A DNA stretch of 64,000 nucleotides from Nonomuraea turcica. GTDB taxonomy: Bacteria; Actinomycetota; Actinomycetes; Streptosporangiales; Streptosporangiaceae. Within the stretch, counting starts at the first letter, position 1. Every line of letters starts with the position of its first letter. Positions 16,952 through 26,135 of the stretch are shown one piece after another. Below the pieces are notes generated by a model. It was not told where the DNA came from. It ran no database searches and worked only from the letters and a program-made list of their open reading frames with translations. The translations under genes and the position numbers were made by a program. The stretch is from contig NZ_JAUZQF010000008.1 in the NCBI RefSeq assembly GCF_030718205.1, positions 310,001-374,000 of the forward strand, given 5' to 3'.

Positions 16952-18656
16952 GGTCTGGGCGCCGAACGCCACGTCAGTCGAAGTGATCGTCCTGGGTGGC
17001 CGGCGCCCGATGTCCCGCGGGGCGGACGGATGGTGGTCGGCCGAGGTGGAGGAGGCCGGGCACGGCGCCAGGTACGCCTTCATGGTGGACGGCGAGGGCC
17101 CGTACCCCGATCCGCGGACGCGGCGGCAGCCGGACGGCGTCTTCGGGCCGAGCGCCGTGTACGACCACGCCCGCTTCACCTGGTCCGACCACGAATGGAA
17201 GGGACGGGACCTGCGCGGGGCCGTGATCTACGAGCTGCACATCGGGACGTTCACGACCGAGGGGACGTTCCAGGCGGCCGTCGAGCGGCTCGAGCACCTC
17301 GTCGAGCTCTGCGTGGACTTCGTGGAGATCATGCCGGTCGCGCCCGTTCCAGGGGGGCGGAACTGGGGGTACGACGGCGTGGACTTGTACGCCGTGAACG
17401 AGACCTATGGGGGACCCGACGGGCTCAAGTCGTTCGTGGACGCCTGCCACCGGGCCGGGATCGGCGTGATCCTGGACGTCGTCTACAACCACCTCGGGCC
17501 GTCCGGGAACTTCCTGCACCCGTTCGGGCCGTACTTCGCCGGCTTCAAGGGGAGCTACTGGGGCGATGCCGTCAACCTGGACGGGCCCGGCTCCGACGAG
17601 GTGCGGCGATACTTCATCGGCAACGCGGTGCAGTGGCTGCGCGACTACCACATCGACGGGCTGCGACTGGACGCCGTGCACGCGCTGCACGACCGGCGCG
17701 CCACTCACCTGCTGGCCGAGCTGGCGGTGGAGGTCGACGCGCTGGCCTGCGCGCTCGGCCGCCCGCTGACCCTGATCGCCGAGTCCGACCTCAACGACCC
17801 GCGCATGGTGCGGCCTCTGGAGGCCGGCGGGCTGGGCATGACCGCGCAGTGGAACGACGACGTGCACCATGCCCTCCACTGCGCGGTGAGCGGCGAGCGC
17901 CACGGCTACTACGCGGACTTCGCCGGCCTGCCCGCGCTGGCCAAGACGCTGATGGGCGGCGTGCTGCACGATGGGTCGTACTCGAGCTTCCGTGGGCGCG
18001 CGCACGGTCGTTCGTTCGCGGGCGTGCCCGGGCACCGGCTGGTGGCCTGCCTGCAGAACCACGACCAGATCGGCAACCGGCCGGCCGGGGACCGGCTGCC
18101 GATCCCGGCGCTCAAGCTCGGGGCAGGGCTGCTGCTCACCTCGCCGTTCACGCCGATGTTGTTCATGGGGGAAGAGTGGGGGGCGCGCACGCCGTTCCTG
18201 TTCTTCTCCGACCACCTGGAGCCCGCGCTGCGCGAGAGCGAGGGAGAGCGGCGTGAGCGGGAGTTCGACGGGTTCGGGTACGTGTGGGAGGCGCCCGACC
18301 CGTCCGAGGAGGAGACGTTCCTGCGCTCGAAGCTGGACTGGAGCGAGGTGAAGGAGGAGGCGCACTGGTCGTTGCTGTGCTGGTACCGCGACCTGATCGC
18401 GCTGCGCAAGGCGCTTCCCGAACTGTCGGATCCGCGGCTGGAGCGGGTGCGGGTGGAGGTGGATCCGCTCGGGACGTGGCTGATCATGTGGCGGGGGGCG
18501 CTGGCGGTCTGCGTGAACTTCGCGCAGGAATCGGTGACGGTGCCGGTGCCGGCCGGGACAGTGCTGCTGGCCTCGGACGAGCCTGTCTCAGCGGGCGAGG
18601 ACGGGCTACGACTTCCTGGCCAGTCCCTGGCGATCTGCCGTCCCGCGTCTCCGTGA
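16941..18656 (+). CDS. treZ: Malto-oligosyltrehalose trehalohydrolase
   Basis: 571 aa GH13 enzyme that releases trehalose from the TreY product. N-terminal domain MIFEVWAPNATSVEV, the TreZ signature DPRTRRQPDGVFGPS, catalytic segment DGLRLDAVHAL with the nucleophile Asp, LIAESDLNDPR (acid/base Glu) and CLQNHDQIGNR. ATG lies inside the treY end. Last gene of glgX-treY-treZ; its stop is 3 bp from the convergent APH-like gene. The pathway makes trehalose from glycogen in the cytosol. Confidence 0.96.
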   Translation: MIFEVWAPNATSVEVIVLGGRRPMSRGADGWWSAEVEEAGHGARYAFMVDGEGPYPDPRTRRQPDGVFGPSAVYDHARFTWSDHEWKGRDLRGAVIYELHIGTFTTEGTFQAAVERLEHLVELCVDFVEIMPVAPVPGGRNWGYDGVDLYAVNETYGGPDGLKSFVDACHRAGIGVILDVVYNHLGPSGNFLHPFGPYFAGFKGSYWGDAVNLDGPGSDEVRRYFIGNAVQWLRDYHIDGLRLDAVHALHDRRATHLLAELAVEVDALACALGRPLTLIAESDLNDPRMVRPLEAGGLGMTAQWNDDVHHALHCAVSGERHGYYADFAGLPALAKTLMGGVLHDGSYSSFRGRAHGRSFAGVPGHRLVACLQNHDQIGNRPAGDRLPIPALKLGAGLLLTSPFTPMLFMGEEWGARTPFLFFSDHLEPALRESEGERREREFDGFGYVWEAPDPSEEETFLRSKLDWSEVKEEAHWSLLCWYRDLIALRKALPELSDPRLERVRVEVDPLGTWLIMWRGALAVCVNFAQESVTVPVPAGTVLLASDEPVSAGEDGLRLPGQSLAICRPASP

Positions 18657-18659
18657 CCG

Positions 18660-19451
18660 TCACCGCGGCCGGAGCCTGCGTGCCACGTCCAGCCATGCGG
18701 TCACCTCAGCGGCGGTGAAGTGCCGGATGGCCCAATCCACCATGCGCAGGCTCATGTGTGCCCAGCAGAGGAGGGCCACCGTGTCGGGCACGTCCACGTG
18801 CAGGTCAGGGGCGCGTTGGGCCAGGTCGAAGCGGAGCGTGAATAGGTCGAAGTCCCCGTGACCGCGGGTGGCGCCATCCCAGTCGATCACGCCCGTGACC
18901 GCTCCTGCCGCGTCCACCAGCACGTTCTCCGGGTGGAAGTCGGTGTGGACGAGGTCGTCACCCTCAAGAGTGTCAGGAAAGGCCCGGCCGATCTCCTCCA
19001 CTTGATCGAGCAGGTGTCGTGTCCGGCTGTCGTAGGTGCGGAGCGATTCGTGCAAACAGAAGCCCGGCCCGTCCTCGCGTAGATGGAGCCGGAGTCCTGG
19101 GATGTCGGAACGCCCGGCCAGGATGCCGCGGCACCGCCGATTGATCTCAATCATGGACTGCACGATCGCCGCTGTAGGGGTGAACGCCGGGGAGCCGGGG
19201 AGCAGCTCCTGGACGACCACCGGAGGCTGGACCAGTTCGTACCTCGGCGCGGGGATGCCCGTGGCCCGCGCCACTGTCAACAGGTGGCTCACATCGGGAC
19301 CGTGCGTCAGCACCGATCGGTGGCCGTCAGGCCAGCGCACGTAGGCCGCGCCTACCTGGCCGCCAGGGCAAGGCCCGTCGTAGGCAAGAGGTACGGGGAG
19401 GTCAGGCAGGTACTGGTGGACGTCGAGGCGGGGCACCGGAGGAAGTGTCAC
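18660..19451 (-). CDS. APH-fold phosphotransferase
   Basis: 263 aa aminoglycoside phosphotransferase-like (PF01636) protein. Catalytic loop HTDFHPENV with Asp and Asn, and the metal-binding IDWDGATRGHGDFDLF are intact. Hinge region is VVQELLPGSPAF. Starts with GTG at 19451. Such proteins include antibiotic kinases and many small-molecule kinases (choline, homoserine, macrolide). The sequence does not identify the substrate. Convergent with treZ and divergent from the 19682 gene across a 230-bp gap. Confidence 0.83.
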   Translation of the reverse strand: MTLPPVPRLDVHQYLPDLPVPLAYDGPCPGGQVGAAYVRWPDGHRSVLTHGPDVSHLLTVARATGIPAPRYELVQPPVVVQELLPGSPAFTPTAAIVQSMIEINRRCRGILAGRSDIPGLRLHLREDGPGFCLHESLRTYDSRTRHLLDQVEEIGRAFPDTLEGDDLVHTDFHPENVLVDAAGAVTGVIDWDGATRGHGDFDLFTLRFDLAQRAPDLHVDVPDTVALLCWAHMSLRMVDWAIRHFTAAEVTAWLDVARRLRPR

Positions 19452-19513
19452 AAGGTCCTCATGCGTCAGGTCGGGGCACCTTCAAACCAGGACACCTCCA
19501 AGAGGGCGCACCT

Positions 19514-19525
19514 CTCACATGTGAG
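19514..19525. promoter_or_regulatory. Palindrome CTCACATGTGAG in the 19452-19681 gap
   Basis: Perfect 12-bp palindrome in the 230-bp gap between divergent genes. The decamer GCACCTTCAA also occurs twice nearby (about 19477 and 19524), once overlapping the palindrome edge. Candidate operator for one or both genes; no recognisable promoter hexamers were fixed. Confidence 0.35.
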
Positions 19526-19681
19526 CACCTTCAACCGGGACGGCGAGTTTTCCACAGCGCCGGCACTTCTTGTCACCGTTGTCCACAGAATCCGATTCGC
19601 TCCCACCGGCCCAGCCGCCATCTCCGATCCTGAGTGCCTCACCAACCCGACGGGATCCCATCACGATCACGGAGGCCACTC

Positions 19682-20665
19682 ATGAAGATCATTCTCCCGT
19701 TGCCTCGCACGTTGACATCCCTGTTCGTCATCGCCATGGAGCATCTGCCGTTCGATCTCGGCTCGTTCGTGCCCTGGCGCGTCGGAGGACCGCATAAGAA
19801 GGCCGTGGTCAGCGCGATGGGCAGCCGATCCCTGACCGTGACCCACCATGCGACCCCGTGGAAACCATCCGGAGCCGCACTCACCGACGACGACAGACGC
19901 CGCCTCCGCCGCACGAAGCAGCACATCGTCGTGTCGGCTACAGCGCCGCCACACAAGCTTCCCGTCCAGGTGCAGGCGGCACGAGCAGTCGCCCGGTCCC
20001 TGGCCCGCGAATGCGACGGCATCCTGATCGACCCTTTGCTCGGCTCCACCCTTCTCACCTGCGGCAGATGCGCCACCGAGCCGGCCGAGTTCGACCTCGG
20101 CGACGACTGGCTCGCCTGGGACGTCCAGGTCCACGACGACGCCACGTGCCCGCCCTGGGACCCGGCCGACACGGCCGTGTGCGGCTGCCTGCGCGTCACC
20201 TCGCGAGGCCTGCGCCGCTTCGCCCTGCCCGAGATCACCCTCGACGGCGCGGCCTGCGCCCACAACCTGTGCGCGACCAACCTCCTCCGCACGGTCGCCC
20301 ACCGCCTGGTCACGGACCACCTGGCCTACGTCACCACCCACCCGCACGCCACCGAGCGTCACCTCGACGATTTCCTCCGCATCCAGCCATCGGACCAGCC
20401 AGACGGGACCGGCCTGCCCTTCGGCGTGCACCTGACTCCCTACGACGCCGACACGGGCGAGCTGGGGCGCACCGGCAGCATCCGCCGCCTGAAGGTCGGC
20501 CCCGCCCCCGGCACGGGCCAGATCACCTGCCTCAAGGTCGGCCCACCGTCCGGGTTCACCGGCTCGCTCAACGACTGGCTCTGCGCCACCCAGGCCACCC
20601 ACCACGCCACCCTGACCTCCGTCGACTGCCACTCCCCGGACCCGGCACAGGTCCTGGCGGCATAG
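19682..20665 (+). CDS. Hypothetical protein, unrecognised
   Basis: 327 aa from ATG 19682, seven bases after GGAGG. The N-terminus (MKIILPLPRTLTSLFVIAME) is mildly hydrophobic but is not a clear signal. It is rich in Cys and His pairs (CGRCATEP, CPPWDPADTAVCGC, CAHNLC), suggesting bound metal, and has a repeated RLKVGP/CLKVGP element near the C-terminus. I know no family with this pattern. It stands alone, 67 bp ahead of the iminopeptidase gene, and may be co-transcribed with it. Confidence 0.7.
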   Translation: MKIILPLPRTLTSLFVIAMEHLPFDLGSFVPWRVGGPHKKAVVSAMGSRSLTVTHHATPWKPSGAALTDDDRRRLRRTKQHIVVSATAPPHKLPVQVQAARAVARSLARECDGILIDPLLGSTLLTCGRCATEPAEFDLGDDWLAWDVQVHDDATCPPWDPADTAVCGCLRVTSRGLRRFALPEITLDGAACAHNLCATNLLRTVAHRLVTDHLAYVTTHPHATERHLDDFLRIQPSDQPDGTGLPFGVHLTPYDADTGELGRTGSIRRLKVGPAPGTGQITCLKVGPPSGFTGSLNDWLCATQATHHATLTSVDCHSPDPAQVLAA

Positions 20666-20732
20666 AAGAGCTCAGCTGCCACGGCCTCAGGCATCGCGAG
20701 CCACCCACGCACATGAGGCAGGATCGGGAGGC

Positions 20733-21734
20733 ATGAAAACCTTGTATCCGCCCATCGACCCGTACGACTCCGGCCTGCTCGATGTAGGCGATGGCAACCA
20801 GATCTACTGGGAGGTCTGCGGCAACCCCGACGGCAAGCCCGCCGTCATGCTCCACGGAGGGCCGGGCGGCGGGTGCACCGCCAATCACCGTCGCCAGTGG
20901 AATCCGGAGCTCTACCGCATCGTGCTGTTCGACCAGCGCAACTGTGGGCGGAGTCTGCCACACGCCAGTGACCCGGCCACCGACCTCACGGCCAACACCA
21001 CGTGGCACCTGGTGGCGGACATGGAGCGGCTGCGCGAGCACCTGGGCATAGAGCGATGGCAGGTGTTCGGGGGGTCGTGGGGCAGCGCGCTGGCGCTGGC
21101 GTACGCGCAGGCACATCCCGACCGGACGACCGAGCTCGTGTTGCGGGGAATCTTCACCTTGCGGCCGCAGGAGCTCCACTGGTTCTACCAGGAGGGGGCC
21201 TGCCATCTGTTCCCAGACCTGTGGGAGCACTATGTCGCGCCGATCCCGGAGGCCGAGCGGGGCGATCTGATGGCGGCGTTCCGCAAGCGGCTGGAAGGGG
21301 AGGACGCGGACGCGAGGCTGGCGGCGGCCAAGGCGTGGGCGCAGTGGGAGGCGGGCACGATCACGTTGCTGCCGGATCCAGAGCTGGTCGCCGAGTTCGG
21401 GGAGGACAAGATGGCCGTCTGCTTCGCCCGGATCGAAAACCATTACTTCCACCACGGCGGCTGGTTCACGCCCGATCAGCTCATCAGAGAGGTCGACAAG
21501 ATCCGGCACATTCCCGCCGTGATCGTGCAGGGCCGTTACGACGCGTGCACGCCGATGGCGACCGCGTGGGATCTGCAGAAGGCGTGGCCGGAAGCGGAGT
21601 TCCACGTGGTGCACGACGCCGGGCACGCCTACATCGAGCCAGGCATCCTGGACCGGCTGATCGCGACGACGGACCGCTTCGCAGGGGTCCACGCGCATGG
21701 CGTACGGCGGCAGGCGGCCGATCCCCCGGCGTGA
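20733..21734 (+). CDS. pip: Proline iminopeptidase (S33)
   Basis: 333 aa alpha/beta hydrolase that removes N-terminal proline from peptides. Oxyanion segment LHGGPGGGCTANHRRQWNP, then FDQRNCGRSLPHA, the nucleophile elbow GGSWGSALAL (Ser), and the catalytic His in VVHDAGHAY. The family trait GRYDACTPMATAWDL carries the Asp. Length and start (MKTLYPPIDPYDSGLLDV) match PIP enzymes. Cytosolic. The next gene is convergent, six bases away. Confidence 0.93.
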   Translation: MKTLYPPIDPYDSGLLDVGDGNQIYWEVCGNPDGKPAVMLHGGPGGGCTANHRRQWNPELYRIVLFDQRNCGRSLPHASDPATDLTANTTWHLVADMERLREHLGIERWQVFGGSWGSALALAYAQAHPDRTTELVLRGIFTLRPQELHWFYQEGACHLFPDLWEHYVAPIPEAERGDLMAAFRKRLEGEDADARLAAAKAWAQWEAGTITLLPDPELVAEFGEDKMAVCFARIENHYFHHGGWFTPDQLIREVDKIRHIPAVIVQGRYDACTPMATAWDLQKAWPEAEFHVVHDAGHAYIEPGILDRLIATTDRFAGVHAHGVRRQAADPPA

Positions 21735-21740
21735 CGAAGG

Positions 21741-22043
21741 TCAGGCGAGCAGTTGGTATGCCAGGGCGGCGTGCTGAGTCTCAAGCTCGGTCTGGGTGAT
21801 GAGCCCGCGGTCGAACGCCTCTGTAGTGGCATCGCGCTCGGCCACGTAGTACGCCGCCATGATCTCGCTGCGGAGCGGCGTGAAGCCGCGCGCCACGCAG
21901 TCGGCGAAAATGGTGACCTTCTTGTCGACGACGTCCGCAGCCACCGTGCAGGCCAGATCGTGCTCACGCAGCTGCTGAACCGCTTCACGAAGGGTGATCG
22001 GGCCCAAGGCCCCGTTGAAGTGGATGTCAAGAGTGATCTTCAC
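21741..22043 (-). CDS. Small hypothetical protein
   Basis: 100 aa from a GTG at 22043 preceded by GGAGG with 8-nt spacing (in ATCGGAGGCGCAAAACA). It reads VKITLDIHFNGALGPITLRE and continues with VQQLREHDLACTVAADVVDKK. The C-terminal half (AAYYVAERDATTEAFDRGLITQTELE) looks like a short helical oligomerisation or regulatory tail similar to the SHOCT-type style, without a real match. Divergent from the universal stress protein gene, which may share its promoter region. Confidence 0.65.
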   Translation of the reverse strand: MKITLDIHFNGALGPITLREAVQQLREHDLACTVAADVVDKKVTIFADCVARGFTPLRSEIMAAYYVAERDATTEAFDRGLITQTELETQHAALAYQLLA

Positions 22044-22121
22044 TGTTTTGCGCCTCCGATGGTTTACAACGTTCGGATCGAGACGGCGTATTCCCAGGTC
22101 AGAGCGGGTAAGAGGGCAGTC

Positions 22122-22916
22122 GTGATCGGTGAGCACGTGATCGTCGGCTATACCAGCGACGCGGGAGGACGGGAGGCTCTGGCCCTTGGCGCCGCGATCG
22201 CGCGGGTCACGGGCGGCGAGCTCACGGTCGCGACGATCTACCCGCCGGGCAGCCCGGGGCTGGCGGTCGAGGCGCAGGCCAACCTGGCGCACGCGGCCGA
22301 GGAGCTGGGTCCGACGCCGGCCGAGTACATCACGTACGAGAGCAGAGGCACCGGACGCGGGCTGTCCGTGCTGGCCAGCCGGATCAGGGCCGACCTGATC
22401 GTGGTCGGCTCGACGGACGGCGGGCAGCACGGCCGCATCGCCATCGGCGCCACCTCCGACCACCTGCTCCACCGGTCGTCGGAGGCGGTCATGCTGGCGC
22501 CCGACCAGTACGTGCCGTCCGACGTGCCCAGCCGCCTCACGCTGGCCTACGTGCACCGGCCGCAGTGTGACGCGGCGGTCGAGCGGATGGCGCAGGCGGC
22601 GCTGCGGCTGGGCGTGCCGCTCCGGCTGATCACCTTCGACCTGCGTACCGAGGATCAGGGCAAGCTCAGGGATGATCTCGCGTTGGCCGTGCGGCTGGCC
22701 TGGGAGAGCACGGGGATCGAGGCGGAGTCGGAGGTGGCCGAGGGACACGACGTGGCCGCCGCGATGGCCGACGTCGAGTGGGTGCCCGGCGAGTTGCTGG
22801 TCTGTGCGGCGAGCGAAGACGCGCAGCCGCACCGGGTGTTTCTCGGCGAGCTGGCCATGAAGATGTTGCGGGCGTCGTCCTGCCCCGTCACCGTCCTGCC
22901 CCGGAGCTTCCCGTAA
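22122..22916 (+). CDS. Tandem universal stress protein
   Basis: 264 aa with two UspA-like domains. The first ends in the ATP-binding loop VVGSTDGGQHGRIAIGATSDHLL, with the G-x2-G-x9-G-S/T pattern; the second (from about residue 145) lacks a clear loop. GTG 22122 (VIGEHVIVGYTSD) was chosen since AAGAGGG precedes it; an ATG at 22059 in frame would run into the divergent gene's leader. Cytosolic stress protein of unknown precise role. Ends before a strong bidirectional hairpin. Confidence 0.83.
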   Translation: MIGEHVIVGYTSDAGGREALALGAAIARVTGGELTVATIYPPGSPGLAVEAQANLAHAAEELGPTPAEYITYESRGTGRGLSVLASRIRADLIVVGSTDGGQHGRIAIGATSDHLLHRSSEAVMLAPDQYVPSDVPSRLTLAYVHRPQCDAAVERMAQAALRLGVPLRLITFDLRTEDQGKLRDDLALAVRLAWESTGIEAESEVAEGHDVAAAMADVEWVPGELLVCAASEDAQPHRVFLGELAMKMLRASSCPVTVLPRSFP

Positions 22917-22957
22917 GCCGCCGCTGCCTGCCCGGCCTCCGTGAGCTGGTCTCGCCC

Positions 22958-22988
22958 CGGTCCCCGCGATCTCATCCGGCGGGGACCG
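22958..22988. terminator. Bidirectional terminator between usp and the GT4 gene
   Basis: Perfect 10-bp stem CGGTCCCCGC / GCGGGGACCG with an 11-nt loop, in the gap between two convergent genes. Confidence 0.75.
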
Positions 22989-22998
22989 ATGCCGAAGA

Positions 22999-24114
22999 TT
23001 ACGGTCGTACGACCCTCTCGTACAGCTCCAGGTAACGGTCGGCCATGACCGACGGGGAGAAGCGGCGGCGGGCCTCGGCGCGGCACTCCTCGGGATCCAG
23101 CTCGTCCACCCGCAGCACCCACTCGGCCAGCTCCTCCTCGCTGTCGGCCAGGAAGCCGGTGCGGCCGTGGTCGATGATCTCGGGAAGGCAGCCGCGGCGC
23201 AGCCCGATGGGCGGCACCCCGAGGGCCAGCGCCTCGACGACGGCGGTGCCGCCGGGCTCGTCCCACTGGATGGGGAAGAGCGCGGCACGGGCCGAGGCGT
23301 ACAGGTAGTCCCTGGCCGGGCCGCCCACCGCGCCGACCCACCTGACCAGCTCCTCGTCGAGGTAGCGGGACACCTGGTCGAGGTGGTAGCGCACGTCCGG
23401 GTGGCCGTACAGCGGGTGGTACGGGTTCTGCGCCACGACGTCCAGCTCGGCCGGGGTGTTGCGGCCGCTGACGGGTCCGGCCAGCACCAGCGGCAGACCC
23501 AGCTTCTGGCAGAGCCTGGCCGCCACATGCTGGCCCTTGAGCTGGCAGATCCGGCCCATCACCACGAAATGCTCCCCGCGCGCCGCCGGTACGTCACGGT
23601 CGGTGAGCGGGGTGGCCAGGTGGATCGCGCCGAGCGAGGCGGCGCGCAGGGCGTCGGGGGCGCGGGCGAGTTGTGACTCCGAGACGCCGTTGACGGCGAT
23701 CGACGACGGGAACGCGCCGTAGAAGTCCGGATGTTTACGCAGGTCCCAGTGGAGGGTGTGGAGGACGGGAGGCCCGCCCAGGGCGGCCAGGATCGCCGGC
23801 CCGACCACCTCCAGGTGGTCGTGGACGAGGTCAATGTCGTCGCGGGCGCGCAGCTCGGCGACCAGCCGCGCCTGGTGCGCGTGCGCAATGCCCATGACCT
23901 GGTTGTACGGCTTCTGCAGCTCCGTGAACTGCCCCTGGTCGTAGACGCTGATCAGCTCGTCCACGTCCAGCGTGCTCGTCCCCACGGAGGCCAGCACCAC
24001 CTGGACGCCCCGCTCGCGCAGCGCGGGCACCAGCGTCGCCACCACGTTCTCGATCCCGCCGTAGCCAGGGGGCGGGACCGTGAGCCATGGCCCCGCGTTG
24101 ATCAGGACTTTCAT
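22999..24114 (-). CDS. GT4 family glycosyltransferase
   Basis: 371 aa GT-B fold transferase. N-terminal glycine loop PPPGYGGIENVV, then VHDHLEVVG; the C-terminal nucleotide-sugar site includes MGRICQLKGQH and the EX7E motif in DEPGGTAVVEALALG. ATG at 24114 overlaps the gpgS stop as ATGA, so it is translated with gpgS. In Petrotoga a GT4 enzyme (MggA) adds mannose to the GpgS product; the coupling here makes a similar second sugar transfer possible, but this is inference. It could equally be a free-standing polysaccharide enzyme. Confidence 0.85.
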   Translation of the reverse strand: MKVLINAGPWLTVPPPGYGGIENVVATLVPALRERGVQVVLASVGTSTLDVDELISVYDQGQFTELQKPYNQVMGIAHAHQARLVAELRARDDIDLVHDHLEVVGPAILAALGGPPVLHTLHWDLRKHPDFYGAFPSSIAVNGVSESQLARAPDALRAASLGAIHLATPLTDRDVPAARGEHFVVMGRICQLKGQHVAARLCQKLGLPLVLAGPVSGRNTPAELDVVAQNPYHPLYGHPDVRYHLDQVSRYLDEELVRWVGAVGGPARDYLYASARAALFPIQWDEPGGTAVVEALALGVPPIGLRRGCLPEIIDHGRTGFLADSEEELAEWVLRVDELDPEECRAEARRRFSPSVMADRYLELYERVVRP

Positions 24115-25085
24115 GCCACATCCTCCTCCAGGACGAGGGAGGCGAGCGGAGGTCGCTCCGCCACGGCCATGTCCACCAGGTCGGCGTCACCGTCGAGCCC
24201 GAACTGCAGCAACGTGTGCGCCGGGGGCTCCGACGCCATCACGCGGCCCTGACGTTCCAGCCGGGACCAGGCGGTGAGCAGGATCTGCCCGGCCATCCGG
24301 CCGAGCGCGGCCATCGACTGGTGGGTGTGCGTACGGTGGCCCAGGTCCACCTGCGCCATCGCGTCCAGCCCGATGAGCTCGTGCAGGTCGACGAGGAGCC
24401 CCAGCTCCACGCCGTACTCGGTGACGAACGGCACCTGTTCGAGCACCGCGCGCCGGGCGGCGTACTCTCCGCCGAGCGGCTGGCCGAATCCCGCGAGCTC
24501 CGGCCAGAACATGTTGATCAGCGGCCTGGCCACCAGCTCGGTGACGCGGCCACCGCCGCCCCGCTGGACGATGCCGTCCGCGCCGGTGTACGGCCGCTCG
24601 TAGGTGGCCTTGACGAAGTGGGTGTCGGCGTCCACCAACAGCGGTCCCACCAGGCCGGATATGTAGTGCGCGCCGAAGCTGCGCAGGTCGGCGTCCACGA
24701 ACACGACGAGGTCGCCGCTCGATTCGGCCAGTCCTTTCCACAGCGCTTCGCCCTTGCCCGTCAGCCGGGGCAGCTGCGGGAGCACCTCGTTCTGCGCGAC
24801 CACGCGTGCGCCCGCCTCGCGGGCCCGTTCGGCGGTCGCGTCCGTGGAGTTCGAGTCGACCACGAGGATCTCGTCCACGAGCGGCGTGCGCTCGACGAGG
24901 TCGCGGCGGATGACAGTGACGATGTCGCCGACCGTGCTCTCCTCGTCGCGAGCAGGCAGGACGACGCTCACCGTGGTGGTTCCCTTGGCCAGCATTAAGG
25001 CGTCTACGGGCCACTCGGCTGCGGTGCTCGAGTGGGGGCCGTACCACTCCTGGACCCTGGACAAGGCTCGCACATCTGTTTCCAT
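24111..25085 (-). CDS. gpgS: Glucosyl-3-phosphoglycerate synthase
   Basis: 324 aa GT81 enzyme; transfers glucose from a nucleotide donor to 3-phosphoglycerate, the first step to glucosylglycerate and, in mycobacteria, methylglucose lipopolysaccharide. Markers: VSVVLPARDEESTVGDIV, VDSNSTDATAERAREAG, the metal-binding FVDADLRSF, and GGGGRVTELVARPLINMFWP, all characteristic of GpgS. Length equals the mycobacterial enzyme. Leu30 is a TTA codon (24996-24998). No phosphatase gene (gpgP) adjoins, but a GH63 hydrolase of the glucosylglycerate type lies at 27100. Confidence 0.93.
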   Translation of the reverse strand: METDVRALSRVQEWYGPHSSTAAEWPVDALMLAKGTTTVSVVLPARDEESTVGDIVTVIRRDLVERTPLVDEILVVDSNSTDATAERAREAGARVVAQNEVLPQLPRLTGKGEALWKGLAESSGDLVVFVDADLRSFGAHYISGLVGPLLVDADTHFVKATYERPYTGADGIVQRGGGGRVTELVARPLINMFWPELAGFGQPLGGEYAARRAVLEQVPFVTEYGVELGLLVDLHELIGLDAMAQVDLGHRTHTHQSMAALGRMAGQILLTAWSRLERQGRVMASEPPAHTLLQFGLDGDADLVDMAVAERPPLASLVLEEDVA

Positions 25086-25140
25086 GCAGTCAGCCCCGTT
25101 CTCATGCGGTCACGACCTCTGCCCGATCTATACGTCCTTG

Positions 25141-25164
25141 AACATGTTTGTTTGGTCGCGACCA
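25141..25164. promoter_or_regulatory. Operator-like palindromes upstream of the Gfo/Idh gene
   Basis: Two perfect palindromes in the 108-bp gap between gpgS and the Gfo/Idh gene: AACATGTT (25141-25148) and TGGTCGCGACCA (25153-25164), centres about 14 bp apart. Likely binding site for the locus regulator (LacI or ROK type); which regulator is unknown. Confidence 0.45.
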
Positions 25165-25193
25165 GATGTGGCATATGCGAGGTTGTGTCCCCA

Positions 25194-26135
25194 ATGACCC
25201 GCGTCGGCATCATAGGTGCCGGAAATGTCGCCGCTCGCCATGCAGACGTCCTGTCCGGATTCCCCGATGTCACGATCGCTGGAGTCGCCGACACGGATCC
25301 CCACAGGGCCGAGGCTCTGGCCTCCAAGCATGGTTCCCCCGCCTATGGCGGCCATGCAGACCTGCTCAGTGCCGGCGGTCTGGATGCGGTCTATGTCTGT
25401 GTTCCTCCTTTCGCGCACGGTAACCCGGAACGCGATGTCTTGTCGTGTGATCTCCCTCTCTTTGTAGAAAAACCGCTATCACTAGATCTAGAAACCGCAG
25501 AATTTATCGCGTCCGAAATAGCGCGGAAATCCCTGCCGTCCGCGGTCGGCCACCACTGGCGCTACCTCGGCATCGTCGAACAGGCCCACGACCTGCTGGA
25601 CGGCCGCCCCGTACGCCTCGCGCTCGGCCACTGGCTCGACAAGATCCCCCCGGTCGCCTGGTGGCTCAACCGCAGCATGTCCGGCGGCCAGATCATCGAG
25701 CAGGCCGTCCACGTGCTGGACCTGGCCCGAGTTCTGGTGGGCGAGGTCGCGATGGTGCATGCCGTCCCCGAGGACAACACCCATGACGGCGAGGTGGACC
25801 GGGCCACGGCCGCGGTGATGCGCTTCGCCGGCGGCGCGGCCGGCCTGCTGGCCACCTCCTGCCTGCTCACCCAGAAGCACCGGGTGGGGCTGGAGGTCTG
25901 CGCGGACGGCATCGCGCTGGAGCTGAGCGAGACGCGGCTGCTGGTCGACGGGCAGCGCGTCATCGAGGACGACGGGCAGGCCAAAACCCGGGTGGACAGG
26001 GAGTTCATCGACGCCGTCCAGGGCAAGGACGCGGACGTGCGCGTGCCGTACCGTGAGGCTCTGCGGACCCATCGCCTGGCGCTGGCGCTCGCCCGGTCCG
26101 CCGCGGAACGGAGGCCGGTGATGCTCGATGAGTAA
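25194..26135 (+). CDS. Gfo/Idh/MocA family oxidoreductase
   Basis: 313 aa NAD(P)-dependent sugar dehydrogenase-like protein. N-terminal Rossmann motif VGIIGAGNVAARHADVL, the family EKP motif in LFVEKPLSLDLETA (Lys catalytic), and a C-terminal beta-sheet domain with GGQIIEQAVHVLDLARVLVG that contains the HxxD-like element. Starts with ATG 25194; the ribosome site is weak. Overlaps the MDR gene by 8 bp. Codons 25410-25540 are unusually AT-rich (three CTA leucines), unlike the rest of the gene. Substrate unknown, presumably a sugar or inositol derivative. Confidence 0.87.
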   Translation: MTRVGIIGAGNVAARHADVLSGFPDVTIAGVADTDPHRAEALASKHGSPAYGGHADLLSAGGLDAVYVCVPPFAHGNPERDVLSCDLPLFVEKPLSLDLETAEFIASEIARKSLPSAVGHHWRYLGIVEQAHDLLDGRPVRLALGHWLDKIPPVAWWLNRSMSGGQIIEQAVHVLDLARVLVGEVAMVHAVPEDNTHDGEVDRATAAVMRFAGGAAGLLATSCLLTQKHRVGLEVCADGIALELSETRLLVDGQRVIEDDGQAKTRVDREFIDAVQGKDADVRVPYREALRTHRLALALARSAAERRPVMLDE

